Source of the DNA: Lysinibacillus mangiferihumi
GTDB taxonomy: Bacteria; Bacillota; Bacilli; Bacillales_A; Planococcaceae
Direction of reading: 5' to 3'
Assembly: GCF_003049665.1 (NCBI RefSeq)
Contig: NZ_PYWM01000002.1
Location: 62,001-126,000, forward strand
DNA length: 64,000 nt
Shown: positions 44,416-53,096 of the stretch, piece by piece
Layout of the letters: every line of letters starts with the position of its first letter
Position numbering within the stretch: position 1 is the stretch's first letter
Program-made: the position numbers and the translations under genes
The notes under the pieces: model-generated
The model's database searches: none
What the model saw: the letters and a program-made list of their open reading frames with translations, nothing else
What the model was told of the DNA's origin: nothing

Positions 44416-45063
44416 ATGAATAATTATTTATCGTTAAAAGACCATGTTTATAATTATATCGTAGATCAAATCAACAACGGGAATCTGATTGCTGGAAAAA
44501 AGGTCAATGAAAGTGCGATTAGTGAAAGCTTAAATGTTAGCAGGACACCAGTTAGAGAGGCATTAATACAATTGTCTTCTGAAGGGTTATTAGAAAATGT
44601 GCCAAGAAAGGGTTTTGTAATTAAAAACCTAACAACAGAAGAAGCGAAAGAAACGTATTTTATTATTGGGGCATTAGATGGTTTAGCTGCTTCATTAGCA
44701 GCCCCTTTTTTAACCGAGAAACATATGAATGAAATGGAGTTTTATATTCAAAGTATTGATTTAGCCATTAATACTGGTAATTTCTCGATGTATCATAAAA
44801 TGCAGGAAGCCTTTCATGGCGTCTATCTTTCTGTCTGCCCAAATAAAAGTCTTGTAAATCTGCTTTTACAATTACAAAAAAAGTTTTTGAAAAACTTCGC
44901 TCATTCTGGTGAGGCAGAACTGACAAAGAAAAGATTGTCTCAAACAAATAATGAACATCGAAAAATGATGGAATTATTTGAAAAAGGTGAGCTAGCTGAA
45001 CTAGAGAGATACATGAAAGAAGTACATTGGAATATTGATAAAGCAGAGCTTATCCCACTTTAG
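44416..45063 (+). CDS. GntR-family transcriptional regulator (FCD/FadR subgroup)
   Basis: 215 aa. N-terminal winged helix-turn-helix (about residues 10-70: VNESAISESLNVSRTPVREALIQLSSEGLLENVPRKGF, split here by family convention) and a helical FCD ligand-binding domain to the C-terminus. A terminator separates it from the amidohydrolase operon, whose promoter carries an 18-bp palindrome, so it is probably the operon's repressor. AGAGG precedes the ATG. Confidence 0.87.
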   Translation: MNNYLSLKDHVYNYIVDQINNGNLIAGKKVNESAISESLNVSRTPVREALIQLSSEGLLENVPRKGFVIKNLTTEEAKETYFIIGALDGLAASLAAPFLTEKHMNEMEFYIQSIDLAINTGNFSMYHKMQEAFHGVYLSVCPNKSLVNLLLQLQKKFLKNFAHSGEAELTKKRLSQTNNEHRKMMELFEKGELAELERYMKEVHWNIDKAELIPL

Positions 45064-45091
45064 GATGAAAAATGCTCGCTTATACACAATA

Positions 45092-45127
45092 AATAATTCT
45101 GTCTTTAAAAAGGCAGAATTATTTTTT
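45092..45127 (+). terminator. intrinsic terminator after the gntR gene
   Basis: AATAATTCTGTCTT and AAGGCAGAATTATT pair, followed by seven T residues. Confidence 0.88.
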
Positions 45128-45129
45128 TG

Positions 45130-45157
45130 TTGAAAAAATTAAAATGTAAAATATAAT
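45130..45157 (+). promoter_or_regulatory. sigma-A promoter of the amidohydrolase-transporter operon
   Basis: TTGAAA (45130-45135), 16-bp spacer, TATAAT (45152-45157), about 85 bp before the first start codon. Confidence 0.7.
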
Positions 45158-45169
45158 ATACAATATACA

Positions 45170-45187
45170 TTATACAAATTTGTATAA
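45170..45187. promoter_or_regulatory. 18-bp perfect palindrome, candidate GntR operator
   Basis: TTATACAAATTTGTATAA is its own reverse complement and lies about 6 bp after the predicted transcription start. FadR-type GntR regulators bind short TNGTNNNACNA-like palindromes; ATACAAATTTGTAT is compatible in size and position. Confidence 0.6.
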
Positions 45188-45241
45188 ATTGAAAGCGTTA
45201 GGGATTAAAAAATCAGGTTATTTTTAGGAGGGAATTACACA

Positions 45242-46357
45242 GTGAAAAGTTTAAATTTCGATTTAGCAAAACAATTGCGACACGAATTGCATCAACATCC
45301 GGAACTTTCGAACGAGGAAGTATGGACAAAGCAACATTTAATCAATTTTTTGAAAACGTATACAAATCTAGAAATTGTAGATAAAGGAAAGTGGTTTTAT
45401 GCCATTTACTATGCAAAATCAGCTACGCAAAATATCGCGTTCCGTGCAGATTTTGATGCACTTCCGATGGATGAAGTAATTGATCTTCCTTGGGCTTCTC
45501 AATTTCCAGGTAAAGCACATAAATGTGGACATGACGGTCATGCAGCGACTTTAGCGGGTTTTGCACTGGAAGTCGATCAAATGGGCGCCGATAAAAATAT
45601 CTTTTTCCTCTTTCAGCCTGCGGAAGAAACGGGCGATGGAGCCATTCAATGTGTAGATTTTATTAAAGAACATAATATCGATGAAATTTTCGCCTACCAT
45701 AATATGAGTGGGCTCGCTTATAAAACCGTCGGAATTATTGATGGTACAGCATTATGTGCTTCTAAGGGTATGACCATCCATATGGAAGGTTCACCTACCC
45801 ATGCCAGTCAGCCGGAAAAGGGCATTAATCCAGCATTTGCGATTGCGAACATTGTCCAAGCAATTCCTGATTTTACAGCTCCAGAACGCCATAATGGGCT
45901 TATCCTTTGTACAGTTGTACATATTGATGTTGGAGAAAATGCTTTTGGTATCGCAGCTTCGAAAGGGGATCTACGTTTAACGATACGTGCCCTATATGAA
46001 GAGGAACTCAATACGCTTCAAGAAAACCTTGAACATTTTGCCAAAGTTCAAGCGCAACAATACGGCTTACAGGTAAGTTTTCACTACAATGATGAATTCC
46101 CGGAAACGGTCAATCACAAAGAAAGTGTAGACAAGATTCGTTGTGCTGCAAAATCGGAAGGTATCGCATTCGTTGAATTGAGCGAAGCTTTTCGAGGATC
46201 TGAAGATTTTGGACATTTTACGAAGTTAACAAAAGGAGCCTATTGTTTCATAGGGAATGGTGAAGATTACCCACATGTCCATACACATGAATATGATTTC
46301 CGTGATGAATTAATTGAATCGGGCGTGGAGCTTTTTAAAGCATTAATTAAATACTAA
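45242..46357 (+). CDS. M20-family amidohydrolase
   Basis: 371 aa, GTG start with TAGGAGGG. Metal-binding pattern of the amidohydrolase branch: CGHDGHAAT near residue 97, PAEETGDGA (Glu pair) and a final HTHEYDF. Dimerisation domain follows the HASQPEKGINP histidine. These enzymes remove acyl groups from amino acids or diaminopimelate, or open small cyclic amides. First gene of an operon with a YfcC-type transporter and a second M20 enzyme, which points to uptake and deacylation of an N-acyl amino acid or dipeptide. Confidence 0.85.
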   Translation: MKSLNFDLAKQLRHELHQHPELSNEEVWTKQHLINFLKTYTNLEIVDKGKWFYAIYYAKSATQNIAFRADFDALPMDEVIDLPWASQFPGKAHKCGHDGHAATLAGFALEVDQMGADKNIFFLFQPAEETGDGAIQCVDFIKEHNIDEIFAYHNMSGLAYKTVGIIDGTALCASKGMTIHMEGSPTHASQPEKGINPAFAIANIVQAIPDFTAPERHNGLILCTVVHIDVGENAFGIAASKGDLRLTIRALYEEELNTLQENLEHFAKVQAQQYGLQVSFHYNDEFPETVNHKESVDKIRCAAKSEGIAFVELSEAFRGSEDFGHFTKLTKGAYCFIGNGEDYPHVHTHEYDFRDELIESGVELFKALIKY

Positions 46358-46393
46358 TTTTGCTAATAACAAGAGGGATTTGGAGGATTTCAC

Positions 46394-47806
46394 ATGTCAT
46401 CAAAGGACAAACAAAAGGGAATTAACTTTCCACATGTTTACATTATGTTCATGCTCGTCATGATGCTCGTTGTAATATTGTCTTGGATTGTTCCAAGTGG
46501 GGAGTATGAGCGAATTGTCAACCCAGATACGGGCATTACTGAACTTAATACAGAAAAATTTACGTATGTGGAACAAGCAAAACCAATAGGGTTTATGGAT
46601 TTTTTCACAGCTTTACATAACGGGGTAGTGCAATCAGCAGATATCATTGTCATGTTGCTGTTTGCAAGTGGCGCCCTATTTATTCTTGAAAAGTCTGGTG
46701 CGATTGCAGCCGGTATCCATAAATTATTAAGCATTGCAGCAGGAAAAGAAAAACTTATTATTATTACTTTACTTATATTGTTTTCCGTATTAGGAACAAT
46801 TGGCTTCGGAGAAGGAGGCATTCCATTTATTCCACTTGCGATGGCTGTTGTGATGGGCTTGGGGTATGACCGCATCACGGCTTTTGCCATTCCAACTGTG
46901 GGCTTAGCCATTGGTTTTACATCAGGAGTTGTTAACTTTTATACGACGGGTGTTAGTCAAACAATTGTCGGATTGCCAATTTATTCGGGTTTAGCATTCC
47001 GTATCGTTGCCTTAATGGTCTTTGTCATTATTTCAATCATTTACATTCTTCGCTATGCAAATAAAACAAAGGAAGATCCGAGTAAAAGTATTGTGGCTAC
47101 AGAGTATTTGGAAGAGCTGGAGAATTCAAAAACAGCAGAATATGAAGAAGAAGAATTTACACTGTCTAGAAAGTTAGCATTAGTAGGTTTAGTTTTTGTA
47201 TTAGTTGGTAGTGCTTTCGGTGCGATTAAACTAGGATGGGGCATGCCTGAACTATCGGCTGTCTATGCGATTTATGCGATCGTACTAGTCCTAATTTTAA
47301 AACTTAAACCAAGCGAGGCTGCTGAAACATTTGGAATTGGAGCGGCGAGATTATTGCCTACAGGTCTAGCCATTGGGTTTGCACGTTCGGTGATGATTTT
47401 AATGACGCAGGCTCAAATAATTGATACAGCAGTCCATTCATTATCGAATCTATTAAGTAATACAGGAACTATTATTACTTTATTAGTCCTTTTCATCGTG
47501 GTGATTTTCTTTAACTTCTTCGTTGTTTCAGGAAGTGGGAAGGCCATTATTTTAATGCCGATTATGGGACCTTTAGGGAAAATATTAGGCATTAATCAGC
47601 AAGTAATGGTTGTCGTCTACCAATTTGGTGATGGCTTTACGAACTATTTATGGCCGACATCAGGAGGGCTAATGGCAGCGCTTGGTGTGTCAAATGTTAG
47701 TTATTCCGCTTGGGTGAAATTTTCAGTGAAACTATTCCTTTTACTACACTTCGCGGCATTTGTCTTAATATTAATCGCTCAATATATGGATCTAGGACCA
47801 TTCTAG
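46394..47806 (+). CDS. YfcC-family (DcuC-like) membrane transporter
   Basis: 470 aa, 12 or so helices. N-terminal FPHVYIMFMLVMMLVVILSW-like helix and the WIVPSGEY motif, a large periplasmic loop, then conserved GEGGIPFIPLA and VVSGSGKAIILMPIMGP stretches typical of the YfcC / C4-dicarboxylate-arginine antiporter superfamily. Flanked by two M20 enzymes in one operon, so it probably imports (or exchanges) their substrate. GGAGGA precedes the ATG. Confidence 0.85.
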   Translation: MSSKDKQKGINFPHVYIMFMLVMMLVVILSWIVPSGEYERIVNPDTGITELNTEKFTYVEQAKPIGFMDFFTALHNGVVQSADIIVMLLFASGALFILEKSGAIAAGIHKLLSIAAGKEKLIIITLLILFSVLGTIGFGEGGIPFIPLAMAVVMGLGYDRITAFAIPTVGLAIGFTSGVVNFYTTGVSQTIVGLPIYSGLAFRIVALMVFVIISIIYILRYANKTKEDPSKSIVATEYLEELENSKTAEYEEEEFTLSRKLALVGLVFVLVGSAFGAIKLGWGMPELSAVYAIYAIVLVLILKLKPSEAAETFGIGAARLLPTGLAIGFARSVMILMTQAQIIDTAVHSLSNLLSNTGTIITLLVLFIVVIFFNFFVVSGSGKAIILMPIMGPLGKILGINQQVMVVVYQFGDGFTNYLWPTSGGLMAALGVSNVSYSAWVKFSVKLFLLLHFAAFVLILIAQYMDLGPF

Positions 47807-47844
47807 TAGATTAGTTCATTCTAAAAAATAAAGGGGATTGCAAC

Positions 47845-49068
47845 ATGATGAATATTTTAGAACATGCTAAGAAATATGAAGAACAAATTATTCAAGATCG
47901 GCGCTATTTACATCAATATCCGGAAATTGGCTTTGAACTACCGAACACACAAAAATATATTCAACAACGTCTTGATGAAATGGGGCTAGCCCATAAGCAA
48001 TGTGGAGTAGTCCCCCCTGATATAAAAGAAAAATATGCAGTAGCAGGATTTGGTTCGCAAGATTATTGTACAGGCGTAGTTGCGACAATTGGGCAAGGAA
48101 GCCCTTGTATACTTTTGCGCGCTGATATGGATGCACTACCCATTGAGGAACAAGTAGACTGTGAATTTACTTCAAAAAATCCAGGTGTGATGCATGCTTG
48201 TGGTCATGACTCCCATGTGGCAATGCTTTTAGGCGCTGCACAAATTTTAAAGGACCGGGAAGCAGAGTTACAGGGCACGGTTAAATTATTGTTTCAACCT
48301 GGTGAAGAGTGGGGTTATGGTTCTAAACTAATGATTGATGATGGTTTACTACAAAATCCAAAGGTGGATGCTGCTTTTGGGATTCATATTATGCCCGATC
48401 AACAAGCGGGCACATTATCTGTCCATAAAGGGACATTAACACAAGCGATGGATACGTATATCGTTACAATTCAAGGTAATGGTGGCCATAGCTCGCAGCC
48501 CCATAAAACAATTGATGCGAATATGATTATGAATCAGTTATATACAAGTTTAAACCTATTAATGACACGAGAAGCAGATCCAAATCATAGTGTCACCTTT
48601 TCGGTAGGTGCTATGAGCGGCGGTACAGCGACCAATATTATTCCTGACAAAGCTGTGTTACAAGGCAATATGCGTAGCTATGACCAACAAACACGCGACC
48701 ACTTATGTAAACGTATTCCAGAGATGATTGACCATACGGTAAAAGCATGGCGTGGAGAGTATCATACAATCGAATTCCATACACCAACAACATATAATAA
48801 TCCACAATTTATTGATGCCATTACGCCGTTTTTAGAAAATATAGTAGGAGCCGAAAATGTGGTGGACAACGGATATCTTGGCGGTTCAGAAGACTTTTCT
48901 TACATTTCACAGGAAGTACCTTCTGCATTTGTTGTGTTAGGGACAGGCAAAGAAGGCGAGGCTCCAGTGCACAACCCGCGCATGCGCCAAAATGAAGATA
49001 TTTTTAAATATGGCGCTGCTTTACATGCAAATGTGGCAATTGAATGGCTAAAACAACAGCATAAATAA
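47845..49068 (+). CDS. M20-family metallopeptidase / amidohydrolase
   Basis: 407 aa. Conserved RRYLHQYPEIGFEL start, ADMDALPIEE, HACGHDSHVAML, QPGEEWGYGS, GGHSSQPHKTID and a final GGSEDFSY identify the amidohydrolase/carboxypeptidase G2 branch. A second, divergent M20 enzyme of the same operon as 45242; the two may act on different acyl groups or successive steps. AAAGGGGA precedes two adjacent ATGs (47845 and 47848). A terminator follows. Confidence 0.87.
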   Translation: MMNILEHAKKYEEQIIQDRRYLHQYPEIGFELPNTQKYIQQRLDEMGLAHKQCGVVPPDIKEKYAVAGFGSQDYCTGVVATIGQGSPCILLRADMDALPIEEQVDCEFTSKNPGVMHACGHDSHVAMLLGAAQILKDREAELQGTVKLLFQPGEEWGYGSKLMIDDGLLQNPKVDAAFGIHIMPDQQAGTLSVHKGTLTQAMDTYIVTIQGNGGHSSQPHKTIDANMIMNQLYTSLNLLMTREADPNHSVTFSVGAMSGGTATNIIPDKAVLQGNMRSYDQQTRDHLCKRIPEMIDHTVKAWRGEYHTIEFHTPTTYNNPQFIDAITPFLENIVGAENVVDNGYLGGSEDFSYISQEVPSAFVVLGTGKEGEAPVHNPRMRQNEDIFKYGAALHANVAIEWLKQQHK

Positions 49069-49075
49069 CTTCTTG

Positions 49076-49114
49076 AAAAAACAGTTCAGCTAAGTCGATG
49101 TTGAACTGTTTTTG
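49076..49114 (+). terminator. intrinsic terminator of the M20-YfcC-M20 operon
   Basis: AAAACAGTTCA and TGAACTGTTTT pair across a loop and are followed by TTTTT. Confidence 0.88.
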
Positions 49115-49176
49115 CTTGGAACAAGTTGCGCATCCGTTATATTCGAACGGTGCTAATAGGAAAGTTTTTATTGAAT

Positions 49177-49191
49177 AATATTCTAATAATT
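49177..49191. promoter_or_regulatory. candidate CodY box upstream of the amino-acid ABC operon
   Basis: AATATTCTAATAATT matches AATTTTCWGAAAATT at 12 of 15 positions and ends 11 bp before the -35 box. It is part of a larger imperfect inverted repeat (49170-49195, ATTGAAT...ATTCAAT). Amino-acid transporters are common CodY targets. Confidence 0.35.
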
Positions 49192-49202
49192 CAATCAGGA
49201 TA

Positions 49203-49231
49203 TTGACAACAATGCGCCAGTTTGATATTCT
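49203..49231 (+). promoter_or_regulatory. sigma-A promoter of the amino-acid ABC operon
   Basis: TTGACA (49203-49208), 17-bp spacer, TATTCT (49226-49231). Confidence 0.8.
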
Positions 49232-49309
49232 TTAACACATTAGTAGTTTAGCAAGGGAAAGCGTATTTTTTGCTATAAAACAAATTACAATGTAAGGGGA
49301 TATTAAATC

Positions 49310-50122
49310 ATGAAGCGTATTTTTACACTACTTTTTATGCTTACAGCTATTCTTGCTTTAGCAGCGTGTGGTACTTCTGGAGATAAATCGAGTACGACGG
49401 ATAGCTCGAAGGAGACAACGAAAGCAACAGACAAAGATACTATTATTATAGGAATCGATGACAAGTTTGCACCAATGGGATTCCGTGATGATAAAAATGA
49501 AATCGTAGGTTTTGATATTGACTTAGCACGTGCTGCTGCTGAACATATGGGAATGGAAGCCCAATTCCAACCAATCGCTTGGAAAACGAAAGAAGCAGAA
49601 TTGATTAGCGGTCGTATCGATGTAATTTGGAATGGTTACACAATTACAGATGAGCGTAAAGAAAAGGTTTTATTTTCAAAACCGTACCTAGAAAACTCAC
49701 AAGCTGTAATGATATTAAATAAATCTTCTATTAAAAAATTAAGTGATTTAGCAGGAAAAGAAATCGGTATTCAAGCACAATCATCTGCTGCTGAAGCACT
49801 GAATTCAAATCCAATCCACAAAGAAGTGAAAAACGTAACAGAATTTGGAGACAATGTATTAGCTTTAACAGATTTAAAAACAGGACGTGTAGATGCAGTC
49901 ATTATTGATGCTGTTGTAGCAGAATATTACATGACGCAAGAGCCTGACACATTCAAATTATTAGATGAATCATTAGCACCAGAACAATATGGAATTGGTG
50001 TCAAACCAGGTAACGAAGCATTATTAGAAAAGCTGCAAGCCGCTTTAGATAAAATGAATGAAGATGGCACAGCCGCAGAAATTTCTACAAAATGGTTTGG
50101 TGAAAACAAGGTTTTAAAATAA
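49310..50122 (+). CDS. amino-acid ABC transporter substrate-binding lipoprotein
   Basis: 270 aa. Lipoprotein signal peptide with LALAACGTS (Cys20), a Ser/Thr/Lys linker, then a type-3 periplasmic-binding domain (IIIGIDDKFAPMGFRD, VGFDIDLARAAAEHMG, WNGYTITDERKEKVLFSKPY). The pattern is that of polar amino acid or cystine/glutamine binding proteins. A terminator lies between it and the permease, which should keep the binding protein in excess. Reading-through transcripts would supply permease and ATPase. Confidence 0.9.
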   Translation: MKRIFTLLFMLTAILALAACGTSGDKSSTTDSSKETTKATDKDTIIIGIDDKFAPMGFRDDKNEIVGFDIDLARAAAEHMGMEAQFQPIAWKTKEAELISGRIDVIWNGYTITDERKEKVLFSKPYLENSQAVMILNKSSIKKLSDLAGKEIGIQAQSSAAEALNSNPIHKEVKNVTEFGDNVLALTDLKTGRVDAVIIDAVVAEYYMTQEPDTFKLLDESLAPEQYGIGVKPGNEALLEKLQAALDKMNEDGTAAEISTKWFGENKVLK

Positions 50123-50175
50123 TGGTAATAAATCGTGTACTTACGTGGGCACGTTTTAATTAAATGTTATCAGTC

Positions 50176-50209
50176 GATAAGAGTTTCCTCGTGAAACTCT
50201 TATCTTTTT
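50176..50209 (+). terminator. intra-operon terminator after the binding-protein gene
   Basis: GATAAGAGTTTC and GAAACTCTTATC pair perfectly, followed by TTTTT. Partial read-through would set the stoichiometry of the importer. Confidence 0.85.
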
Positions 50210-50224
50210 GGAGGGAAAATAATT

Positions 50225-50881
50225 ATGGCGGACTACTGGCAAACAATGATTTTGCCGATGCTTGAAGGCGCAAAAATGACGGTGTTGCTGTTCATTATTG
50301 CCATTTTGGTATCGATTCCACTAGGTTTTTTGCTTACATTAGCTGTGAAAAGCCGTATCAAACCACTGTCTTGGCTAGCCAATACGTATATTTATGTCAT
50401 GCGCGGTACACCGCTATTACTACAATTGTTATTAATTTGCTTCGGTTTACCTATGGTGCCGGTAATCGGTGAATATCTGGTACTTGACCGCTTTGTTGCC
50501 GCATGTCTTGGTTTTATTTTAAATTATGCTGCCTACTTTGCAGAAATATTCCGTGGTGGCTTATTAGCAATTGATAAGGGCCAATACGAAGCAGCGCAAG
50601 TGTTAGGTCTGTCAAAATGGCAAACAACAACACGCATTATATTGCCACAAATGTTCCGTGTAGCGTTGCCTGCTTTATCGAATGAATCTGTCACATTGAT
50701 TAAAGACACAGCACTTCTTTATGCGGTGGCTGTACCTGAACTGTTGCATTTTGCACAAACAGCTGTCAACCGTGACTTTACCATTGTGCCGTTCTTTATT
50801 GCGGGCGCTATTTATTTGGTTATGACGCTTGTTTTAACGGTATTCTTTAAGTGGCTTGAAAAACGTTTTAAATTTGAATAG
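50225..50881 (+). CDS. amino-acid ABC transporter permease (HisM/GlnP type)
   Basis: 218 aa with five helices. The polar amino acid permease signature YVMRGTPLLLQLLL and the coupling loop IDKGQYEAAQVLGLSKWQ are present. It forms a homodimeric channel with the ATPase encoded next. GGAGGGAAAA precedes the ATG. Confidence 0.9.
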   Translation: MADYWQTMILPMLEGAKMTVLLFIIAILVSIPLGFLLTLAVKSRIKPLSWLANTYIYVMRGTPLLLQLLLICFGLPMVPVIGEYLVLDRFVAACLGFILNYAAYFAEIFRGGLLAIDKGQYEAAQVLGLSKWQTTTRIILPQMFRVALPALSNESVTLIKDTALLYAVAVPELLHFAQTAVNRDFTIVPFFIAGAIYLVMTLVLTVFFKWLEKRFKFE

Positions 50882-50893
50882 AGGTGGACACAG

Positions 50894-51640
50894 ATGGCAT
50901 TGCTTGAAGTATCGAATTTGAAGAAATCCTTTGGCAAGTTAGAGGTGCTAAAGACCATCACATTGAACGTAGAGAAAAATGATGTCGTGGCTGTTATTGG
51001 GCCTTCTGGATCGGGTAAAAGTACAATGCTTCGAAGCTTGATCCATTTAGAAGAAATTAATGGCGGCAGCATTTGTGTAGATGGTGATTATTTAGTACAA
51101 AACGGGGCATATGCTAAGCAACAAGACATTAAAAAAATTACGGCAAAAATGGGCATGGTATTTCAACATTTTAACCTATTCCCTCATTTAACAGTACAAC
51201 AAAACCTTGAAATTGCACCAGGCTTACTAAAAACGGAGTCATCGGATGCAATTAAAAAACGTTGTCAAGACTTATTACAAAAAATTGGTCTTGCTGATAA
51301 GGCACAGGCCTATCCGGCGAATCTATCTGGAGGGCAAAAACAGCGTGTGGCCATTGCACGAGCACTTATGATGAACCCACAAATTTTATTATTTGATGAG
51401 CCCACTTCTGCTCTCGATCCAGAACTGACAGGAGAAGTATTAAAAGTCATGAAAGATTTAGCGGAAGATCAAATGACGATGATTGTGGTGACACATGAAA
51501 TGGGGTTTGCACGAGAGGTCGCAAACAAAGTAGTCTTTATGGACGGCGGCGACATTATCGAGGCCAACCATCCAGAAGCGTTCTTTACGAATCCACAACA
51601 CGAACGGACAAAAGCATTTTTACAAAGGAATTTAAAATAA
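50894..51640 (+). CDS. amino-acid ABC transporter ATP-binding protein (GlnQ type)
   Basis: 248 aa. Walker [10 protein letters not shown] near residue 37, signature LSGGQKQR, Walker [14 protein letters not shown], and [12 protein letters not shown] with the switch histidine, as in polar amino acid importers. 12 bp after the permease gene; a terminator follows. Confidence 0.92.
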   Translation: MALLEVSNLKKSFGKLEVLKTITLNVEKNDVVAVIGPSGSGKSTMLRSLIHLEEINGGSICVDGDYLVQNGAYAKQQDIKKITAKMGMVFQHFNLFPHLTVQQNLEIAPGLLKTESSDAIKKRCQDLLQKIGLADKAQAYPANLSGGQKQRVAIARALMMNPQILLFDEPTSALDPELTGEVLKVMKDLAEDQMTMIVVTHEMGFAREVANKVVFMDGGDIIEANHPEAFFTNPQHERTKAFLQRNLK

Positions 51641-51645
51641 TCTAG

Positions 51646-51675
51646 AAGCTGTCTCATTTGAGATGGCTTTTTTTG
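51646..51675 (+). terminator. intrinsic terminator of the amino-acid ABC operon
   Basis: AAGCTGTCTC and GAGATGGCTT pair around ATTT, followed by a T run. Confidence 0.85.
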
Positions 51676-51696
51676 TTGATAGAGTCATGAGGGACT

Positions 51697-51776
51697 CGCC
51701 AGTAAAACTTGAGGTAACGCCACAAAAACCTCGGGAATCGCCACAAAACCTACAGAAAACGCCACAAAACCAATAC
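51697..51776. repeat. array of 21-bp units starting CGCCA, abutting the subtilase remnant
   Basis: Units start at 51697, 51718, 51739 and 51760 (partial), exactly 21 bp apart: CGCCAGTAAAAC, CGCCACAAAAACC, CGCCACAAAACC. The array ends where the inverted subtilase segment begins. Confidence 0.8.
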
Positions 51777-51903
51777 TTTGTACATTCTCCCCGTTAAAAA
51801 CATAATCAATTTTTCCAATAGCTGAAAAAGAGGATCGTTTATTTTTTTCATTAATAGAACCTATTGACAATACACCATCCAATTTTGCTGGATAGTCAGT
51901 ATT
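51772..51903 (-). pseudogene. inverted 132-bp segment of a subtilase (S8 peptidase) catalytic region
   Basis: On the minus strand 44 codons read NTDYPAKLDGVLSIGSINEK, then NKRSSFSAIGKIDYVFNGEN and VQSI. This is the stretch that precedes the active serine in subtilases (YPA...V..IG......R..FS..G). It is bounded by AATACT (51772-51777) and AGTATT (51898-51903). Flipping these 132 bp joins it in frame to the GTSFAAA segment that follows on the + strand. The gene's 5' two-thirds are missing; the 21-bp array lies there instead. Confidence 0.7.
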
Positions 51904-52104
51904 CATCATAATGGGCAAGCATCTGTCTTTACGGGAACCTCTTTTGCAGCTGCCTATGCAACACATCTATTCATTCAGTTGAAAGAAATATATAAGGAGG
52001 TTGAGTCAAAAGAAAATTTTAACGCTATCTTACAACAATATACTGTGACAAAAGATTTTTGGAATGCAGCTGAATATGGAAAAGGTACGATATTTATACA
52101 ATAA
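51904..52104 (+). pseudogene. 3' remnant of a subtilase gene with the catalytic Ser motif
   Basis: The + strand reads HHNGQASVFTGTSFAAAYAT then HLFIQLKEIYKEVES and on to TAA at 52102. GTSFAAA is the S8 active-site serine box. There is no start codon or ribosome binding site, and the preceding coding part is inverted. It ends 18 bp before the toxin gene, so the two may once have been one operon. Confidence 0.7.
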
Positions 52105-52122
52105 TAAAGGGGAAATGAAACG

Positions 52123-52968
52123 ATGAAATGGAAAAAACACTTTATATCTATTATTATTGCAGCGTTGCTATTTGCAAATATTGCACCCAATTTGATTTCT
52201 GCACAGGAATATGATGTAGTATCTGAAGAGCCGATTGTGACGATTTCCATAGATGAAATACAGGATGTGAATACAGAAGAATATCAACAAGAACTATACG
52301 ATGAATTAAATAAAAATCTTATTTATTCAGACGATAGTACGATAAATATTCAGAATATTGAAATACATGATAACGAATTACTTGTCCAAACAACTTTTGA
52401 GTCCGAGGATTTGAAAGCAGATTTAGACATCAAGTTTGATAATGAAAGCGAAGAAATATTAATCGATAGTGTCATCGAAGAGAACGGCACTGTAGAGCAA
52501 AACCAATATCGTGTGACGATGCAACAACTGGAAAACGACCATTACAGTACAATCTTTACGGATTTAGAAACGGATGAAACCTTTGAAAGCAATCCTGTAA
52601 GGTTGCAGGCATCCATTATACCTGCCATTGTATACAGAATTGGTAGTGCGATTATTCAATATACAATAACAAAAATCGGGACTAAGAAAATCCTGAAAAT
52701 TGGCAAACGCTCATTTTACAGCAAGTCAAAAGATGTAGCGAAAAAAGCGGTAGCAAACTTTACAGATATCACTTTGGATGTAGGCGGTGGTAAAAAGGTT
52801 TACTTTACGAAAGCTAAAATGAGACATATTTTAGAAAGACATCATCCAAATTATTGGACTGGGAAAGAGAATAAGTCATTTTTTGATCCAGATTTATCTG
52901 TTAATGATATTAAAAATATTGTCACTACGGTAATTAATAATAATATTCTGCGATATCTAGGAGATTAA
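52123..52968 (+). CDS. secreted SAR2788-family putative toxin, C-terminus frameshifted
   Basis: 281 aa as read. Signal peptide (about residues 1-27, ending LISAQ), an acidic Glu/Asp/Asn-rich middle, a short hydrophobic stretch around residue 165, then a basic C-terminal domain with AKMRHILERHHPNYW and FFDPDLSVNDIKNIVTTVI. The reading frame ends early at 52968, while the next frame continues without a start as GKDVNVFAKVNGIEYKVAIN to 53075. I take this as a frameshift near 52945-52968 that removed the last ~35 toxin residues. AAAGGGGA precedes the ATG. Confidence 0.65.
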   Translation: MKWKKHFISIIIAALLFANIAPNLISAQEYDVVSEEPIVTISIDEIQDVNTEEYQQELYDELNKNLIYSDDSTINIQNIEIHDNELLVQTTFESEDLKADLDIKFDNESEEILIDSVIEENGTVEQNQYRVTMQQLENDHYSTIFTDLETDETFESNPVRLQASIIPAIVYRIGSAIIQYTITKIGTKKILKIGKRSFYSKSKDVAKKAVANFTDITLDVGGGKKVYFTKAKMRHILERHHPNYWTGKENKSFFDPDLSVNDIKNIVTTVINNNILRYLGD

Positions 52969-53075
52969 TTGACGGAAAGGATGTAAATGTGTTTGCTAAA
53001 GTAAATGGAATTGAATATAAAGTTGCAATTAATAAGTATGGGCACGTCAGTTCTGCATACCCTGTTGGAAAATAA
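52965..53075 (+). pseudogene. out-of-frame C-terminal tail of the toxin
   Basis: Reads LIDGKDVNVFAKVNGIEYK and VAINKYGHVSSAYPVGK before TAA. The K-VNG-x-Y-x-V-x-x-N/D-K-x-G-H/R pattern is a common ending of secreted bacterial toxin domains. No start codon or ribosome binding site is available, so it is not translated unless the frame is restored. Confidence 0.55.
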
Positions 53076-53096
53076 ATAGAAAGTATGGTGTTTAGT

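Noticed and set aside
49069..49309. Upstream region of the amino-acid ABC operon considered for a T-box or lysine riboswitch
   Set aside because: No T-box AGGGTGGNACCGCG or other riboswitch core was found; only a promoter and a CodY-like box.
51685..51966. A 93-aa minus-strand frame
   Set aside because: A chance fusion of the 21-bp array, the inverted subtilase segment and reverse-read sequence; annotated as pseudogene parts instead.
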